This document shows, piece after piece, positions 25,995-34,776 of a DNA stretch of 64,000 bases (the first letter of the stretch is position 1; each line of letters opens with the position of its first letter). Below the pieces are notes generated by a model. The model saw nothing but the letters and a program-made list of their open reading frames with translations. It was not told the DNA's origin and ran no database searches. Source of the stretch: Bradyrhizobium sp. sGM-13 (lineage in GTDB: Bacteria > Pseudomonadota > Alphaproteobacteria > Rhizobiales > Xanthobacteraceae); contig NZ_JAGWDK010000011.1 of NCBI RefSeq assembly GCF_018398875.1, forward strand, positions 62,001-126,000. The letters are read 5' to 3'. Made by a program: the position numbers and the translations under genes.

Positions 25995-26474
25995 TCAGCG
26001 CCCCGGCCGCAGCTCCAGACTTTCCAATCCGGCGGCGATGCTGACCCCTACCTGGCCTTGCAGGCTGAGCGGCTGCAGCGCGATCGAATTCGCGGAGCCG
26101 CCGACCAATACGTTGCCGCCGACACCGACGCCAAGCGTTGCGCTGCCCTGCGCGCCGACATAGTCGCCGGAAAGGCCGCCCGGCCCGAGCCGCGCGACAG
26201 GCGCGAACACGCCCCAGGCCAGTGCCGATTCCTGGGTGATGCCGAGATCGAGTCCGACTTTGCGGATAGTGGCGACATAGCGATCTTCCGGCATCCCTTC
26301 CGCGCGCAGCACGCAGCCGAGATGAGTGACGGAACCGACGATGAAACCGACGCTGGCGCCGCCACGGCACTCCAGCACGCCGACCTGCACGCGCTGCTCC
26401 TGCTGCGCATTGGCGCCGCTCGACGAAGCCAAAGCGGCGAGCACGGAAGCAGCAAGGATGAAGGAATGGTGCAT
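25995..26474 (-). CDS. DUF992 domain-containing exported protein
   Basis: Encodes 159 residues with a signal peptide (MHHSFILAASVLAALASSSG, cleaved after ANA) and the DUF992 domain (PF06186). RVQVGVLECRGGASVGFIVG with a conserved cysteine opens it, GCVLRAEG supplies a second cysteine, and GLDLGITQESALAWGVFAP follows. The end is glycine-rich (GSATLGVGVGGNVLVGGSAN). Such proteins are small periplasmic proteins of alphaproteobacteria with no known role. AGGAG precedes the ATG. A paralogue lies 290 nt upstream on the same strand. Confidence 0.85.
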   Translation of the reverse strand: MHHSFILAASVLAALASSSGANAQQEQRVQVGVLECRGGASVGFIVGSVTHLGCVLRAEGMPEDRYVATIRKVGLDLGITQESALAWGVFAPVARLGPGGLSGDYVGAQGSATLGVGVGGNVLVGGSANSIALQPLSLQGQVGVSIAAGLESLELRPGR

Positions 26475-26616
26475 GAAGTATCTCCTGCTGAAAAACTGTG
26501 ATGCGAGCAGAGAATTAAGAACAAGGCCGTGCCCGCGGCGCTCGCCGTTCTATGCCACAACATCACAGGCCGTGCCAGATTGGCGGGAGCTGAAGGCGAG
26601 CCGTCTCCATTCGCTC

Positions 26617-26715
26617 GTCATTCCGGGGCGATGCGCAGCTTCGAACCCGGAATCTCGAGATTCTCAGGTGCACAATTGCCACCGTAGCTCGTCGCTCCGT
26701 GCCGCCCCGGAATGA
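26617..26715. repeat. Interspersed palindromic repeat, family F
   Basis: The element runs from CGTCATTCCGGGGCGATGCG through GAACCCGGAATCTCGAGATTC to GCCGCCCCGGAATGAC. Outer arms TCATTCCGGGGCG and GCCCCGGAATGA pair. It lies between the two DUF992 genes. Confidence 0.65.
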
Positions 26716-26721
26716 CATCAA

Positions 26722-26749
26722 AAAAAGGCCCGCTCGCGCGGGCCTTTTC
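26722..26749 (-). terminator. Intrinsic terminator after the upstream DUF992 gene
   Basis: The palindrome AAAAGGCCCGC-TCGC-GCGGGCCTTTT forms a strong stem. On the minus strand it is followed by an uninterrupted run of seven T. It lies 16 nt beyond the stop codon at 26765. It could function in both directions. Confidence 0.85.
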
Positions 26750-26764
26750 CTTAACGTGTCATGC

Positions 26765-27283
26765 TCAGCCGCGGTGACGATGGCGGCGATGGCCCTGGCG
26801 TCGCGGACCGTTGCCGTAGAACGGCTGCAGCTCGAGGCCGGCGATGCCGGCGGCGACGTTCAATCCGGTCTGGCCTTGGAGGCTGATCGGCTGCAGCGCA
26901 TAGGCATTCGCCGGACCGCCCACCAGGAAGTTGCCGCCGCCGCCGACGCCGATCGATGCGTTGGCGCCGACGCCGCCATAGCTGCCGGCGAGTTCGCCGC
27001 GGCCGAGCCGGCTATTCGGCGCACTGACGGCCCAGGACAACTGCGTCTGCTCAGTAACGCCGAGATCGAGACCGATGCGCTGCACCTTGGCGATGTAGGG
27101 TTCGGGCCGGCGGCCTTCGCTGCGGAACACGCATTCGAGGCTCGTCACCGAACCGACCACGAAGCCGACATTCTGGCCGCCCTGACATTGCAGGATGCCG
27201 GCGCGAACCGGCGGCGCCGCGTTGGCGCTTGCGATCGGCGCGATCAGTGCCGCCGCGGCGAGTGTCAATGTCAGGAGTCGCAT
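26765..27283 (-). CDS. DUF992 domain-containing exported protein
   Basis: Encodes 172 residues from the ATG at 27283 (MRLLTLTLAAAALIAPIASA), chosen over 27301 because GGGA lies 5 nt upstream. The signal peptide is followed by VRAGILQCQGGQNVGFVVGS, CVFRSEGRRPEPYIAK and GLDLGVTEQTQLSWAVSAP, the same layout as its neighbour. The tail is unusual: a basic, histidine-rich end (GNGPRRQGHRRHRHRG) that the neighbour lacks. Periplasmic, function unknown. Confidence 0.85.
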   Translation of the reverse strand: MRLLTLTLAAAALIAPIASANAAPPVRAGILQCQGGQNVGFVVGSVTSLECVFRSEGRRPEPYIAKVQRIGLDLGVTEQTQLSWAVSAPNSRLGRGELAGSYGGVGANASIGVGGGGNFLVGGPANAYALQPISLQGQTGLNVAAGIAGLELQPFYGNGPRRQGHRRHRHRG

Positions 27284-27495
27284 GTATCCCAGTCTCCGCA
27301 TGTTGATGAACAAATCTAGCGGAGCGGACAGGATGGAAGTGCGGTGTCGAAAACATGGCGCTTCATCAAGAAGCCGTCAAAACATTGCATGTTCGTTCAC
27401 GCGCGATGTGATTTGACGGCCGTCCTTTTGACGCGATTGCTCGTGCGAACCGCAAACCGTCCCGCATCAATCGCGGAAGGGGCTCGGGCCGCTTC

Positions 27496-28698
27496 TTATC
27501 GCAAATTGCCACAGAAGCGCTGGATGCGCTTGCAGGCGTCTTCGAGGTCGGAGGTTTTGGTCGCGTAGGAGATGCGGAACGCCGGGCCGAGGCCGAACGC
27601 GGACCCCTGCACGACGGCGACGCCTTCGCTCTCCAGCAATTCCGTGACGAAATCCTCGTCATTGGCAATCACCTTGCCTGACGGCGAGGTCTTGCCGATG
27701 GTGCCGGCGCAGGACGGATAGACGTAGAACGCGCCTTCCGGCCGCGGACATTCGATGCCCTTGGCCTGGTTCAGCATTGAGACCACGAGGTCGCGCCGCT
27801 CCTTGAACATCTTGTTATGCACCGGGATGAAGTCCTGCGGGCCGTTCAGCGCTTCGACGGACGCCCACTGTGCGATCGACGACGGGTTCGAGGTCGATTG
27901 CGACTGGATCGTCGCCATCGCCTTGATCAGATCGGCCGGGCCGCCGGCGTAACCGATACGCCAGCCGGTCATGCAATAGGCCTTCGACACGCCGTTCACC
28001 GTCAGCGTGCGCTCGTAGAGTTTTGGCTCGACCTGCGCCGGCGTCGCGAACTGGAAGTCGTCATAGACCAGATGCTCGTACATGTCGTCGGTCATCACCC
28101 AGACATGCGGATGCTTCACCAGTACGTCGGTGATCGCCTTGAGTTCGGCGCGCGTGTACGCGGCACCGGTCGGATTCGACGGCGAGCACAGGATGATCCA
28201 TTTGGTCTTCGGCGTGATCGCCTTTTCCAGATCCTCGGACCGCAGCTTGAAGCCGCTCGACGCCGGGCACACGACGGGGACCGACTCGCCGCCGGCCAGC
28301 GCCACCATCTCCGGATAGCTCACCCAGTACGGCGCCGGGATGATGACTTCGTCGCCGGGATTGAGCGTTGCCATCAACGCGTTGTAGAGCACCTGCTTGC
28401 CGCCGGTGCCGACGATGATCTGGTTCGGCTTGTAGGTCAGGCCGTTCTCGCGCTGGAACTTGTTGATGATGGCTTCCTTCAGCTCGGGAATGCCGCCGAC
28501 ATCGGTGTACTTGGTCTTGCCGGCCTCGATGGCGCGGATCGCCGCCAGCTTGATGTTGGCGGGCGTGTCGAAGTCCGGCTCGCCGGCGCCGAGGCCGATG
28601 ACGTTGCGGCCCGCCGCCTTCAGCGCACGCGCTTTATCCGTGACCGCGATCGTCGCGGACGGCTTCACACGGGCGAGCGCGGCGGACAGGAAGGGCAT
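27496..28698 (-). CDS. aatA: Aspartate aminotransferase (class I/II PLP enzyme)
   Basis: Encodes 400 residues; AGGAG lies 6 nt before the ATG at 28698, with another ATG immediately upstream at 28701. It is an aminotransferase of subfamily Igamma, transferring the amino group between aspartate and 2-oxoglutarate; some homologues also accept prephenate. GLGAGEPDFDTPANIK, the asparagine in CSPSNPTGAAYTR, the PLP lysine in TVNGVSKAYCMTGWRIGYAGG and the C-terminal arginine in GPAFRISYATK are visible. It stands alone between unrelated genes. Confidence 0.9.
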   Translation of the reverse strand: MPFLSAALARVKPSATIAVTDKARALKAAGRNVIGLGAGEPDFDTPANIKLAAIRAIEAGKTKYTDVGGIPELKEAIINKFQRENGLTYKPNQIIVGTGGKQVLYNALMATLNPGDEVIIPAPYWVSYPEMVALAGGESVPVVCPASSGFKLRSEDLEKAITPKTKWIILCSPSNPTGAAYTRAELKAITDVLVKHPHVWVMTDDMYEHLVYDDFQFATPAQVEPKLYERTLTVNGVSKAYCMTGWRIGYAGGPADLIKAMATIQSQSTSNPSSIAQWASVEALNGPQDFIPVHNKMFKERRDLVVSMLNQAKGIECPRPEGAFYVYPSCAGTIGKTSPSGKVIANDEDFVTELLESEGVAVVQGSAFGLGPAFRISYATKTSDLEDACKRIQRFCGNLR

Positions 28699-28889
28699 CA
28701 TTATCTCCTGGCAAACGTCGTGACTTGAAGGATCGCACGACTCTTTCTGATGGGATCAGTGCACCCTAAGACGCACTGCGCTGCATCGCAAGAACCTTGG
28801 CCAAATAACGGCGAACTTTAGGGAACGTTAAAGCGGGCTCGGTACGGTCGGAGCAATACGGCGCAATAATCGTAAATTTCCGCGGTGAA

Positions 28890-30119
28890 ATGACTCATAT
28901 CTGGCAAGGGTTGCGATCCGGCGAATGGCTGACGGCTTCGCGCTTACGCGCCTATTGCCTGATCCTGCTCGCCCCCTCGGTCCTGATCTTCGCCGGCTGG
29001 ATCGCTGTTTCCGACGGCCTCATCGACCGCACGGGCCAGCCGATCGGCACTGATTTTTCGAACGTCTATGCGGCAGGATCGCTGACCTGGCAGGGCCGCG
29101 CCGCGGACGCCTATGCGCCCGCGCTCCAGCACGCGGCCGAGAAGGCGGTGTTCGATGGCCGCGACGTCCCGTTCTATGGCTGGCACTATCCGCCGTTCTT
29201 CTTTGCGGTCGCCGTTCTCGTCGCCGCCCTTCCCTATGCCGGGGGACTTGCGCTCTGGCTGCTCGCCAGTTTTGCCGCCTATCTCGCAACGATCCGCGCC
29301 ATCATGCCGCGTCAGGAAACGTTGCTGGTCGCCGCCGCCTTCCCCGCCGTGCTCGTCAATGTCGGCCATGGCCAGAATGGATTTCTCACCGCTGCCCTGC
29401 TCGGCGGCGCGCTGCACTGGCTCGACCGGCGGCCATGGCTTGCCGGCGTGCTGATCGGCCTGCTCGCCTACAAGCCGCAATTCGGCGTGCTGATTCCGAT
29501 CGCGCTTCTGGCGGGCGGGCGCTGGCGCACCATCGGCGCCGCGGCCGCCACCGTCGTCGCGCTGGTGGTGGTCAGCTTCGCGATGCTCGGCAGCGGCATC
29601 TGGCATGCCTTTGCCGATTCCATGAATTTCACGCAGACGGTCGTGCTCGAACAGGGCGGCACCGGCTGGCAGAAAATCCAGTCGATCTTCTCGGCCGTCC
29701 GCGCATGGGGCGCGAACGTGCCGACAGCCTATGCGGCGCAGGCCTCGTTGTTCGCCTTGCTCGCCGCCAGCCTCGCCTGGCTGTGGCACAGCGATGCCGC
29801 CTTCGAACTCAAGGCTGCGGCGCTGGCGCTGGGCAGCCTGCTCGCAACCCCCTATGTGCTCGACTACGACCTCGTGGTGCTCGCGGTCGCGATCGCATTC
29901 TTCGCCCGGCATGGGCTGAACAACGGCTTTCGCGATTTCGAGATCAGCCTGCTTGCCGCAGCCTGGATCGTGCCGCTGTTGTCGCGCAGTGTCGCGGGCG
30001 TCAGCTACATACCCTTGGGGCTGCTCGTGGAGCTGGCCCTCTATGCGCTCGTAATGCGGCGCGCGGCCCTCGACCGTGCGAGCCATGCGCTTGGTGCTGT
30101 CCACGTCGCGCAAGCGTGA
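28890..30119 (+). CDS. GT87 family (DUF2029) membrane glycosyltransferase-like protein
   Basis: Encodes 409 residues with about ten membrane helices. GTDFSNVYAAGSLTWQGRAADAY contains the acidic residue after the first helix that is typical of GT-C folds. GWHYPPFFFAVAVLVAALPY, NVGHGQNGFLTAALLGGALH and KPQFGVLIPIALLAG are conserved stretches of DUF2029 proteins. Members include mannosyltransferases using polyprenyl-phosphate sugars. Substrate here is unknown. It stands alone, with no sugar pathway neighbours. Confidence 0.8.
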   Translation: MTHIWQGLRSGEWLTASRLRAYCLILLAPSVLIFAGWIAVSDGLIDRTGQPIGTDFSNVYAAGSLTWQGRAADAYAPALQHAAEKAVFDGRDVPFYGWHYPPFFFAVAVLVAALPYAGGLALWLLASFAAYLATIRAIMPRQETLLVAAAFPAVLVNVGHGQNGFLTAALLGGALHWLDRRPWLAGVLIGLLAYKPQFGVLIPIALLAGGRWRTIGAAAATVVALVVVSFAMLGSGIWHAFADSMNFTQTVVLEQGGTGWQKIQSIFSAVRAWGANVPTAYAAQASLFALLAASLAWLWHSDAAFELKAAALALGSLLATPYVLDYDLVVLAVAIAFFARHGLNNGFRDFEISLLAAAWIVPLLSRSVAGVSYIPLGLLVELALYALVMRRAALDRASHALGAVHVAQA

Positions 30120-30309
30120 TCTTTGTTGTTCCGGCGTGTTGATGGAATCATTCTGCGCGCGTGCAGTGCAGTAGAGGTTTTCGACTTTTTCCGTTCAGCG
30201 GGTCTTGCGACGCATTCGTATCGGCATCATTGTTTAGCCGCGTTGCGGCGCGAAGGCTTTCCGCAATGCGGTCCCCGCGTGCGCCTCTGACCCCTGTGAA
30301 CCAACGACG

Positions 30310-30963
30310 ATGTACAAGCTCTATTCGATGCAGCGCTCCGGCAACAGCTACAAGGTCCGCCTTGCGCTGGCGCTGCTCAACGCGCCCTATGAGGCGATCG
30401 AGATCGACATTCTTCGTGGCGAAAGCCGCACGCCGGAGTTCCTGGAGAAGAACCCCAGCGGGCAGGTGCCGCTGTTGGAGGTCGCCGAAGGACGCTACCT
30501 CGCCGAGTCCAACGCCATTCTCTGGTATGTCTGCGGCGGCACGTCCCTGGCGCCGGAGTCGCGGGTCGAGCGCGCCGAAGCGCTGCAATGGATGTTCTTC
30601 GAACAGCACGCGCTGGAGCCCAATATCGGCGCCGCATATTTCTGGCTGTCGCTGGTCAAGGGCGGCCGCGACCTGCAGACCCATGCGCTGGAGGACTGGA
30701 TGGAGCGCGGCTATGCCGCACTCCAGGTGATGGAAAACCATCTCAAGACCCGCGCCTATTTCGCGGCCGGACAACTCACGGTCGCCGATATCGCGCTGTA
30801 CGGCTACACCCATGTCGCCGACCGCTGCGACTACGACCTCGCGACCTTCCCCGCCATCCGCGCCTGGCTGCGGCGGGTCGAACAGACCCCCGGTTTCGTG
30901 ACGATGGACTGGCCGCCAAAGACCGAGGTCGACGATCGGGCCGACATCGCCGTCGGCGCATAG
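30310..30963 (+). CDS. Glutathione S-transferase family protein
   Basis: Encodes 217 residues. The thioredoxin-like half opens MYKLYSMQRSGNSYKVRLAL and contains NPSGQVPLLEV plus LAESNAILWYV for glutathione binding. The helical half contains YFAAGQLTVADIALYGYTHVADRCDYDL. Similar to the GST at 13656 in plan but clearly a different subgroup. It could detoxify electrophiles or act on an unknown metabolite. No operon partner is evident. Confidence 0.85.
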   Translation: MYKLYSMQRSGNSYKVRLALALLNAPYEAIEIDILRGESRTPEFLEKNPSGQVPLLEVAEGRYLAESNAILWYVCGGTSLAPESRVERAEALQWMFFEQHALEPNIGAAYFWLSLVKGGRDLQTHALEDWMERGYAALQVMENHLKTRAYFAAGQLTVADIALYGYTHVADRCDYDLATFPAIRAWLRRVEQTPGFVTMDWPPKTEVDDRADIAVGA

Positions 30964-31154
30964 CTACCCTCGCCCTACTCACTTTCGCGCGAGCAGCCCG
31001 CCGAAGGTTAACAATAGCGGGCATAATGTTAACCTTTGCCGTGATTCTGCCATTTTAAGCGATTGGTCGCCGCAATGTTGCCGGTGATCGCTGCAAGATT
31101 TTCCCGACGTCGTGAGTCGCGGGTGATTCGTCCCGCGTTACAAGGATTTAGACT

Positions 31155-31328
31155 ATGATGCGGTCACCCGGCGCGGTCGGCTTCGAGAGCAGCCGCGCGC
31201 CCGTCGCTTCTTCCCGGTTGCTTGGTGCCATCGCCACCTCGCTTGCGATCGGCACGCTATCGCTTTGCCTCGTGGTCACCCTGACGGTGCTATCGATCAA
31301 GGCCACCGTCGCGATGCCCATTCCGTGA
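31155..31328 (+). CDS. Small membrane protein (57 aa), hypothetical
   Basis: A short frame opens with two ATG codons at 31155 and 31158 and ends at 31328. AAGGA is 8 nt upstream of the first ATG. The product has a polar N-terminus with a serine-rich section, then one membrane helix (ATSLAIGTLSLCLVVTLTVL) and a short tail SIKATVAMPIP. It lies 70 nt before the sugar dehydrogenase gene. I do not recognise a family; coding status rests on the ribosome binding site and helix. Confidence 0.45.
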   Translation: MMRSPGAVGFESSRAPVASSRLLGAIATSLAIGTLSLCLVVTLTVLSIKATVAMPIP

Positions 31329-31398
31329 CAGGTCCGGCCTTTTGTTTGCATCATTGGACTAGCGAAGCGCGATGATCAGCATCGCGATGTAGATCAAA

Positions 31399-32559
31399 AT
31401 GAAGACACCCGTCGGCCTTGTGACCGTCGCCTTGACGGTAGCGATCCTGCTCGCCGTCTCCTTCCTGATCGCCACCGGCACGCGCGGCGAAGAGCCGGCG
31501 TTCGACTCGTCGGCGGGCGAACTCGAGGTTCGCACCATTGCGAGAGGCCTCGTCAATCCGTGGGCGCTGGCATTCCTGCCCAATGGAACGATGCTGGTGA
31601 CCGAGCGTCCCGGCCGCATGCGCCTCGTCAGCGCGGAGGGCCAGGTCTCGCCGCCGCTCAAGGGCGTACCTGACGTGTGGGCCTCAGGCCAGGGCGGCCT
31701 GCACGATGTCGTCACCGACAAATCCTTTGCACAGAACCGGACTATCTATTTCTGTTACGCCGAACGGACCTCAGGTGGCGGCCGCACCACGGCCGCGCGC
31801 GCGAAACTGAGCGACGACAATGGCCGTCTCGACGAGGTCAAGATCATCTTCCGCCAGCAGGGGCCGCTATCGTCAGGCAATCACTATGGCTGCCGCATCG
31901 CGCAGGCGGACGACGGCAATCTGTTCGTGGCGCTCGGCGATCACTTCACCCATCGCGACCAGGCGCAGAATCTCGGCAATCACCTCGGCAAGATCGTCCG
32001 GATCGCGCCCGACGGATCGGTACCCCCAGGCAATCCGTTCGCCGGTCGCACTGATGCCAAGCCGGAAATCTGGAGTTACGGGCACCGCAACGTGCAGGCG
32101 CTCGCGATCAATCCGGCGAGCGGCGAGCCCTGGGAAATCGAGCACGGCCCCCGCGGCGGCGACGAAGTCAATATCGTCGGCAAGGGCAAGAACTACGGCT
32201 GGCCGGTGATCGGCTATGGCATCGATTATTCCGGCGCGAAAATCCACCAGAGCACGGCCAGGGACGGCATGGAGCAGCCGCTCAAATATTGGGTGCCGTC
32301 GATCGCGCCGTCGGGCATGGTCTTCTACACCGGAAAGCTATTTCCGAAATGGAACGGCAGCCTGTTTACCGGCGCGCTGCGCAGCGCGATGCTGGTGCGG
32401 CTGACGCTGAACGGCAACGCGGTGACGTCGGAGGAACGCCTGCTGCAGAACCTGCACGAACGCATCAGGGACGTCCGTCAGGGGCCGGACGGCGCGCTGT
32501 GGCTGCTCACAGATAGTTCGAACGGACGGATATTGCGAGTGGCACCGGCCGTAAAATGA
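31399..32559 (+). CDS. PQQ-dependent sugar dehydrogenase (soluble aldose dehydrogenase type)
   Basis: Encodes 386 residues with an N-terminal hydrophobic export segment (VGLVTVALTVAILLAVSFLI). The six-bladed GSDH propeller (PF07995) follows: GLVNPWALAFLPNGTMLVTER, GQGGLHDVVTDKSFAQNRTIY with the catalytic histidine, and EIWSYGHRNVQALAINP. EHGPRGGDEVNIVGKGKNYGWP is the strongly conserved calcium and PQQ region. It should oxidise aldose sugars in the periplasm and pass electrons to the respiratory chain. No PQQ synthesis genes are in the window. Confidence 0.85.
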   Translation: MKTPVGLVTVALTVAILLAVSFLIATGTRGEEPAFDSSAGELEVRTIARGLVNPWALAFLPNGTMLVTERPGRMRLVSAEGQVSPPLKGVPDVWASGQGGLHDVVTDKSFAQNRTIYFCYAERTSGGGRTTAARAKLSDDNGRLDEVKIIFRQQGPLSSGNHYGCRIAQADDGNLFVALGDHFTHRDQAQNLGNHLGKIVRIAPDGSVPPGNPFAGRTDAKPEIWSYGHRNVQALAINPASGEPWEIEHGPRGGDEVNIVGKGKNYGWPVIGYGIDYSGAKIHQSTARDGMEQPLKYWVPSIAPSGMVFYTGKLFPKWNGSLFTGALRSAMLVRLTLNGNAVTSEERLLQNLHERIRDVRQGPDGALWLLTDSSNGRILRVAPAVK

Positions 32560-32583
32560 CGACGACGATCTGAACAAAAGCGC

Positions 32584-32934
32584 TCACCATTTGTGAAAGA
32601 TCAAAAACGCGCCGATCGCGATGAAGAGAAAGCCGAGTGCGTGATTCCACCCCAGCGGCTCCTTCAGATAGAGCACCGAGAAGCAGGCGAACACCACCAG
32701 CGTGATCACCTCCTGCATGGTCTTGAGCTGCGCCGCCGAGTACACCGCGCTGCCCCAGCGGTTGGCCGGCACCGCCAGCCAGTATTCGATGAAGGCGATC
32801 CCCCAGCTCGTCAGCACGACCATTGGCAATGGACTTTCCTTGAATTTCAGATGGCCGTACCAGGCAAAGGTCATGAAGATGTTGGAAGCAAACAGCATCA
32901 GGATCGGCAGCAGCGTCGGCGAAATAATGGGCAT
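32584..32934 (-). CDS. DMT-superfamily small membrane protein (DUF486)
   Basis: Encodes 116 residues with four membrane helices. FASNIFMTFAWYGHLKFKE, IAFIEYWLAVPANRWGS and the terminal LYLKEPLGWNHALGFLFIAIGAFLIF are diagnostic for DUF486 (PF04342). These resemble half-size drug/metabolite transporters, which work as dimers, but transport has not been established. It is convergent with the sugar dehydrogenase and divergent from the PAS protein. Confidence 0.85.
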   Translation of the reverse strand: MPIISPTLLPILMLFASNIFMTFAWYGHLKFKESPLPMVVLTSWGIAFIEYWLAVPANRWGSAVYSAAQLKTMQEVITLVVFACFSVLYLKEPLGWNHALGFLFIAIGAFLIFHKW

Positions 32935-33133
32935 CGATGTCCTCGCAAAATATCGAGCAGCTCAATGGTCAGGTGCTTACCGCGTTCCTTAACTCGATAT
33001 CATTTGATTTCAAAAATGCGAAAGTCTTACGCATGCGCGCAACGCTCTCTTAGGACTGGCGGCAGAAAGGCGTGCACAATCGCAACAATCAGGCATGCTC
33101 GCGCCTTATTCCCGGCAAGTGGCGAGAACGGGC

Positions 33134-33946
33134 ATGCAGTTAGACTGGCGCGCAATCTCCGGTCCGGCTCTCACGACAGCGACGGCGATGATCGCCTTCG
33201 TTGTCGACCGACACTTCGTTGCAGTCCCCAATCCCGCGCCGCTGTTCGTCTGCATTGTCGCCTTTGCCGCTTCCATCAGCGGCATCGTCTCCGGCATGGC
33301 CAGCGCCATCATAGCGGTGGCGTCGTCAGCGCTGTTCTTCCTCAACCACCGCGCTACGCCTGGTTACGACATGTCCGACCTGGCGCGCATGCTGCTGCTG
33401 GCGGCGACCGCCGGCGGCACCGCACTGATCACCGGGTTGTTGCGGAAAAGATGGGTCGATGCGTTCGCGTGGGAGAAGAAGCATCACGCTACCGCGGAGC
33501 GCCTGTCGGCCGCGCTCGATCAGGTCGATATCGGCATCGTTCTGCTCGATTCCGCCACCCGCGCCGAATTCATCAACCGCGCGTTCCGGGATTATTTCAA
33601 GCTGTCCGACGAGCAGGCCGACAGCAAGCCTCCCTTCATTGCGCTGATGTATCACGGCCGCGACACCGGCGCCTGGCAACTGCCGGAGGACGAGTTGAGC
33701 ACCTTCATCGCCAAGCGCACCGAGATGATCCGAACAGGCGATTCCACGCCGATCAACCTCGATCTCGCGGATGGACAGGTGCTGCGCTTCACCTGCACGG
33801 CGCTTCCCGACGGCGGACGCATGCTAAGCTACACGCCGATCACCGACCTCGTTCGCCACACCGACGATCCCAGCCACGCGGAGTATTATCGCGCGCTGCG
33901 CGGCAGCCATCGCAGTCTCGCGAAGCACCTCGGCGCCGCGGAGTAG
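33134..33946 (+). CDS. DUF4118 membrane sensor with PAS domain and no output domain
   Basis: Encodes about 270 residues from the ATG at 33134 (MQLDWRAISGPALTTATAMI); 33095 is an alternative. Residues 10-110 hold three or four membrane helices of the DUF4118 type found in KdpD-like kinases (ALFFLNHRATPGYDMSDLARM). A PAS domain follows (LSAALDQVDIGIVLLDSATRAEFINRAFRDYF), ending in RMLSYTPITDLVRHTD. No histidine kinase or cyclase domain follows, and the protein stops soon after. It may signal through a partner or be a stripped kinase. Confidence 0.7.
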   Translation: MQLDWRAISGPALTTATAMIAFVVDRHFVAVPNPAPLFVCIVAFAASISGIVSGMASAIIAVASSALFFLNHRATPGYDMSDLARMLLLAATAGGTALITGLLRKRWVDAFAWEKKHHATAERLSAALDQVDIGIVLLDSATRAEFINRAFRDYFKLSDEQADSKPPFIALMYHGRDTGAWQLPEDELSTFIAKRTEMIRTGDSTPINLDLADGQVLRFTCTALPDGGRMLSYTPITDLVRHTDDPSHAEYYRALRGSHRSLAKHLGAAE

Positions 33947-34051
33947 CGAAGCGATAAGTTGATCGTCTGCTGCCACATCTGTAGTAATCAACAGATATCC
34001 CTCGTTCCCGCGTCTCTGACGCGCCGTCTCTTAACCAAAACGGAATCGCGC

Positions 34052-34513
34052 ATGCCCGGCGACCTCATCATCCGCTTCGTCACCCGCCAGGACTACGCGC
34101 AATGGCTTCCGCTATGGGACGGCTACAACGCCTTCTATGGCCGTTCGGGCCCGACCGCGCTGGCGCCCGAGATCACGGCGATGACATGGGCGCGCTTTTT
34201 TGATGCCTATGAGCCGATGCATGCGCTGGTGGCCGAGAGCGGCGGCGAGCTGCTCGGGCTGACGCATTATCTGTTTCACCGCTCTACGACCATGATCGAG
34301 CCGAACTGCTATTTGCAGGACCTCTTCACCAGCGCCGCAGTGCGCCGCAAGGGCGTCGGCCGTGCGCTCATCGATGGCGTATACGAGCAGGCCAGGCGCG
34401 CAGGATGTTCCCGCGTCTATTGGCAAACGCACGAGACCAACCACACCGCGATGGAGCTCTACGACAAGGTGGCGGACCGCTCCGGCTTCGTCGTGTACCG
34501 CAAGATGCTCTGA
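34052..34513 (+). CDS. GNAT family N-acetyltransferase
   Basis: Encodes 153 residues from the ATG at 34052 (MPGDLIIRFVTRQDYAQWLP). CYLQDLFTSAAVRRKGVGRALIDGVYEQ holds the acetyl-CoA loop R-x-x-G-V-G-R-A, and ELYDKVADRSGFVVYRK is the C-terminal family signature. The upstream frame to 33959 adds nothing family-like. Acceptor unknown. It is separated from the preceding sensor gene by about 105 nt and could be transcribed separately. Confidence 0.85.
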   Translation: MPGDLIIRFVTRQDYAQWLPLWDGYNAFYGRSGPTALAPEITAMTWARFFDAYEPMHALVAESGGELLGLTHYLFHRSTTMIEPNCYLQDLFTSAAVRRKGVGRALIDGVYEQARRAGCSRVYWQTHETNHTAMELYDKVADRSGFVVYRKML

Positions 34514-34632
34514 GGCACGGCTTTCGGCCGGCCTGTGGATAAGTTCTGCCGTCACGCGCGCGTAACAAAGCGCAGCTAGCCTGCCCCTGCGTCTGATCAG
34601 GCCCCCCGTCGCAGATCACGCGCCCCCAGCGG

Positions 34633-34675
34633 TCCCCGTCAGTCGCCGCGTCTGACCGGGGCCGCATCTTTTTGT
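34633..34675 (+). terminator. Possible terminator after the acetyltransferase gene
   Basis: CCCCGTCAG (34636) and CTGACCGGGG pair with one bulged base and are followed by CCGCATCTTTTTG. The hairpin lies about 120 nt beyond the stop at 34513 and before the aldo/keto reductase. The distance makes this tentative. Confidence 0.35.
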
Positions 34676-34776
34676 GCCGCATGGCTGCCAAGCGCGGGCG
34701 CTGGCCCGCTTTTCTTGCAGGTCGAAGCCGCGCGCGCCACAATGCGCCCTCCCCGCTCTTCCCACAGGATCGATCC

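Noticed and set aside
25945..26370. N-terminal extension of the alpha/beta hydrolase
   Set aside because: The open frame overlaps the DUF992 gene and has no hydrolase homology; the ATG at 25944 fits the family.
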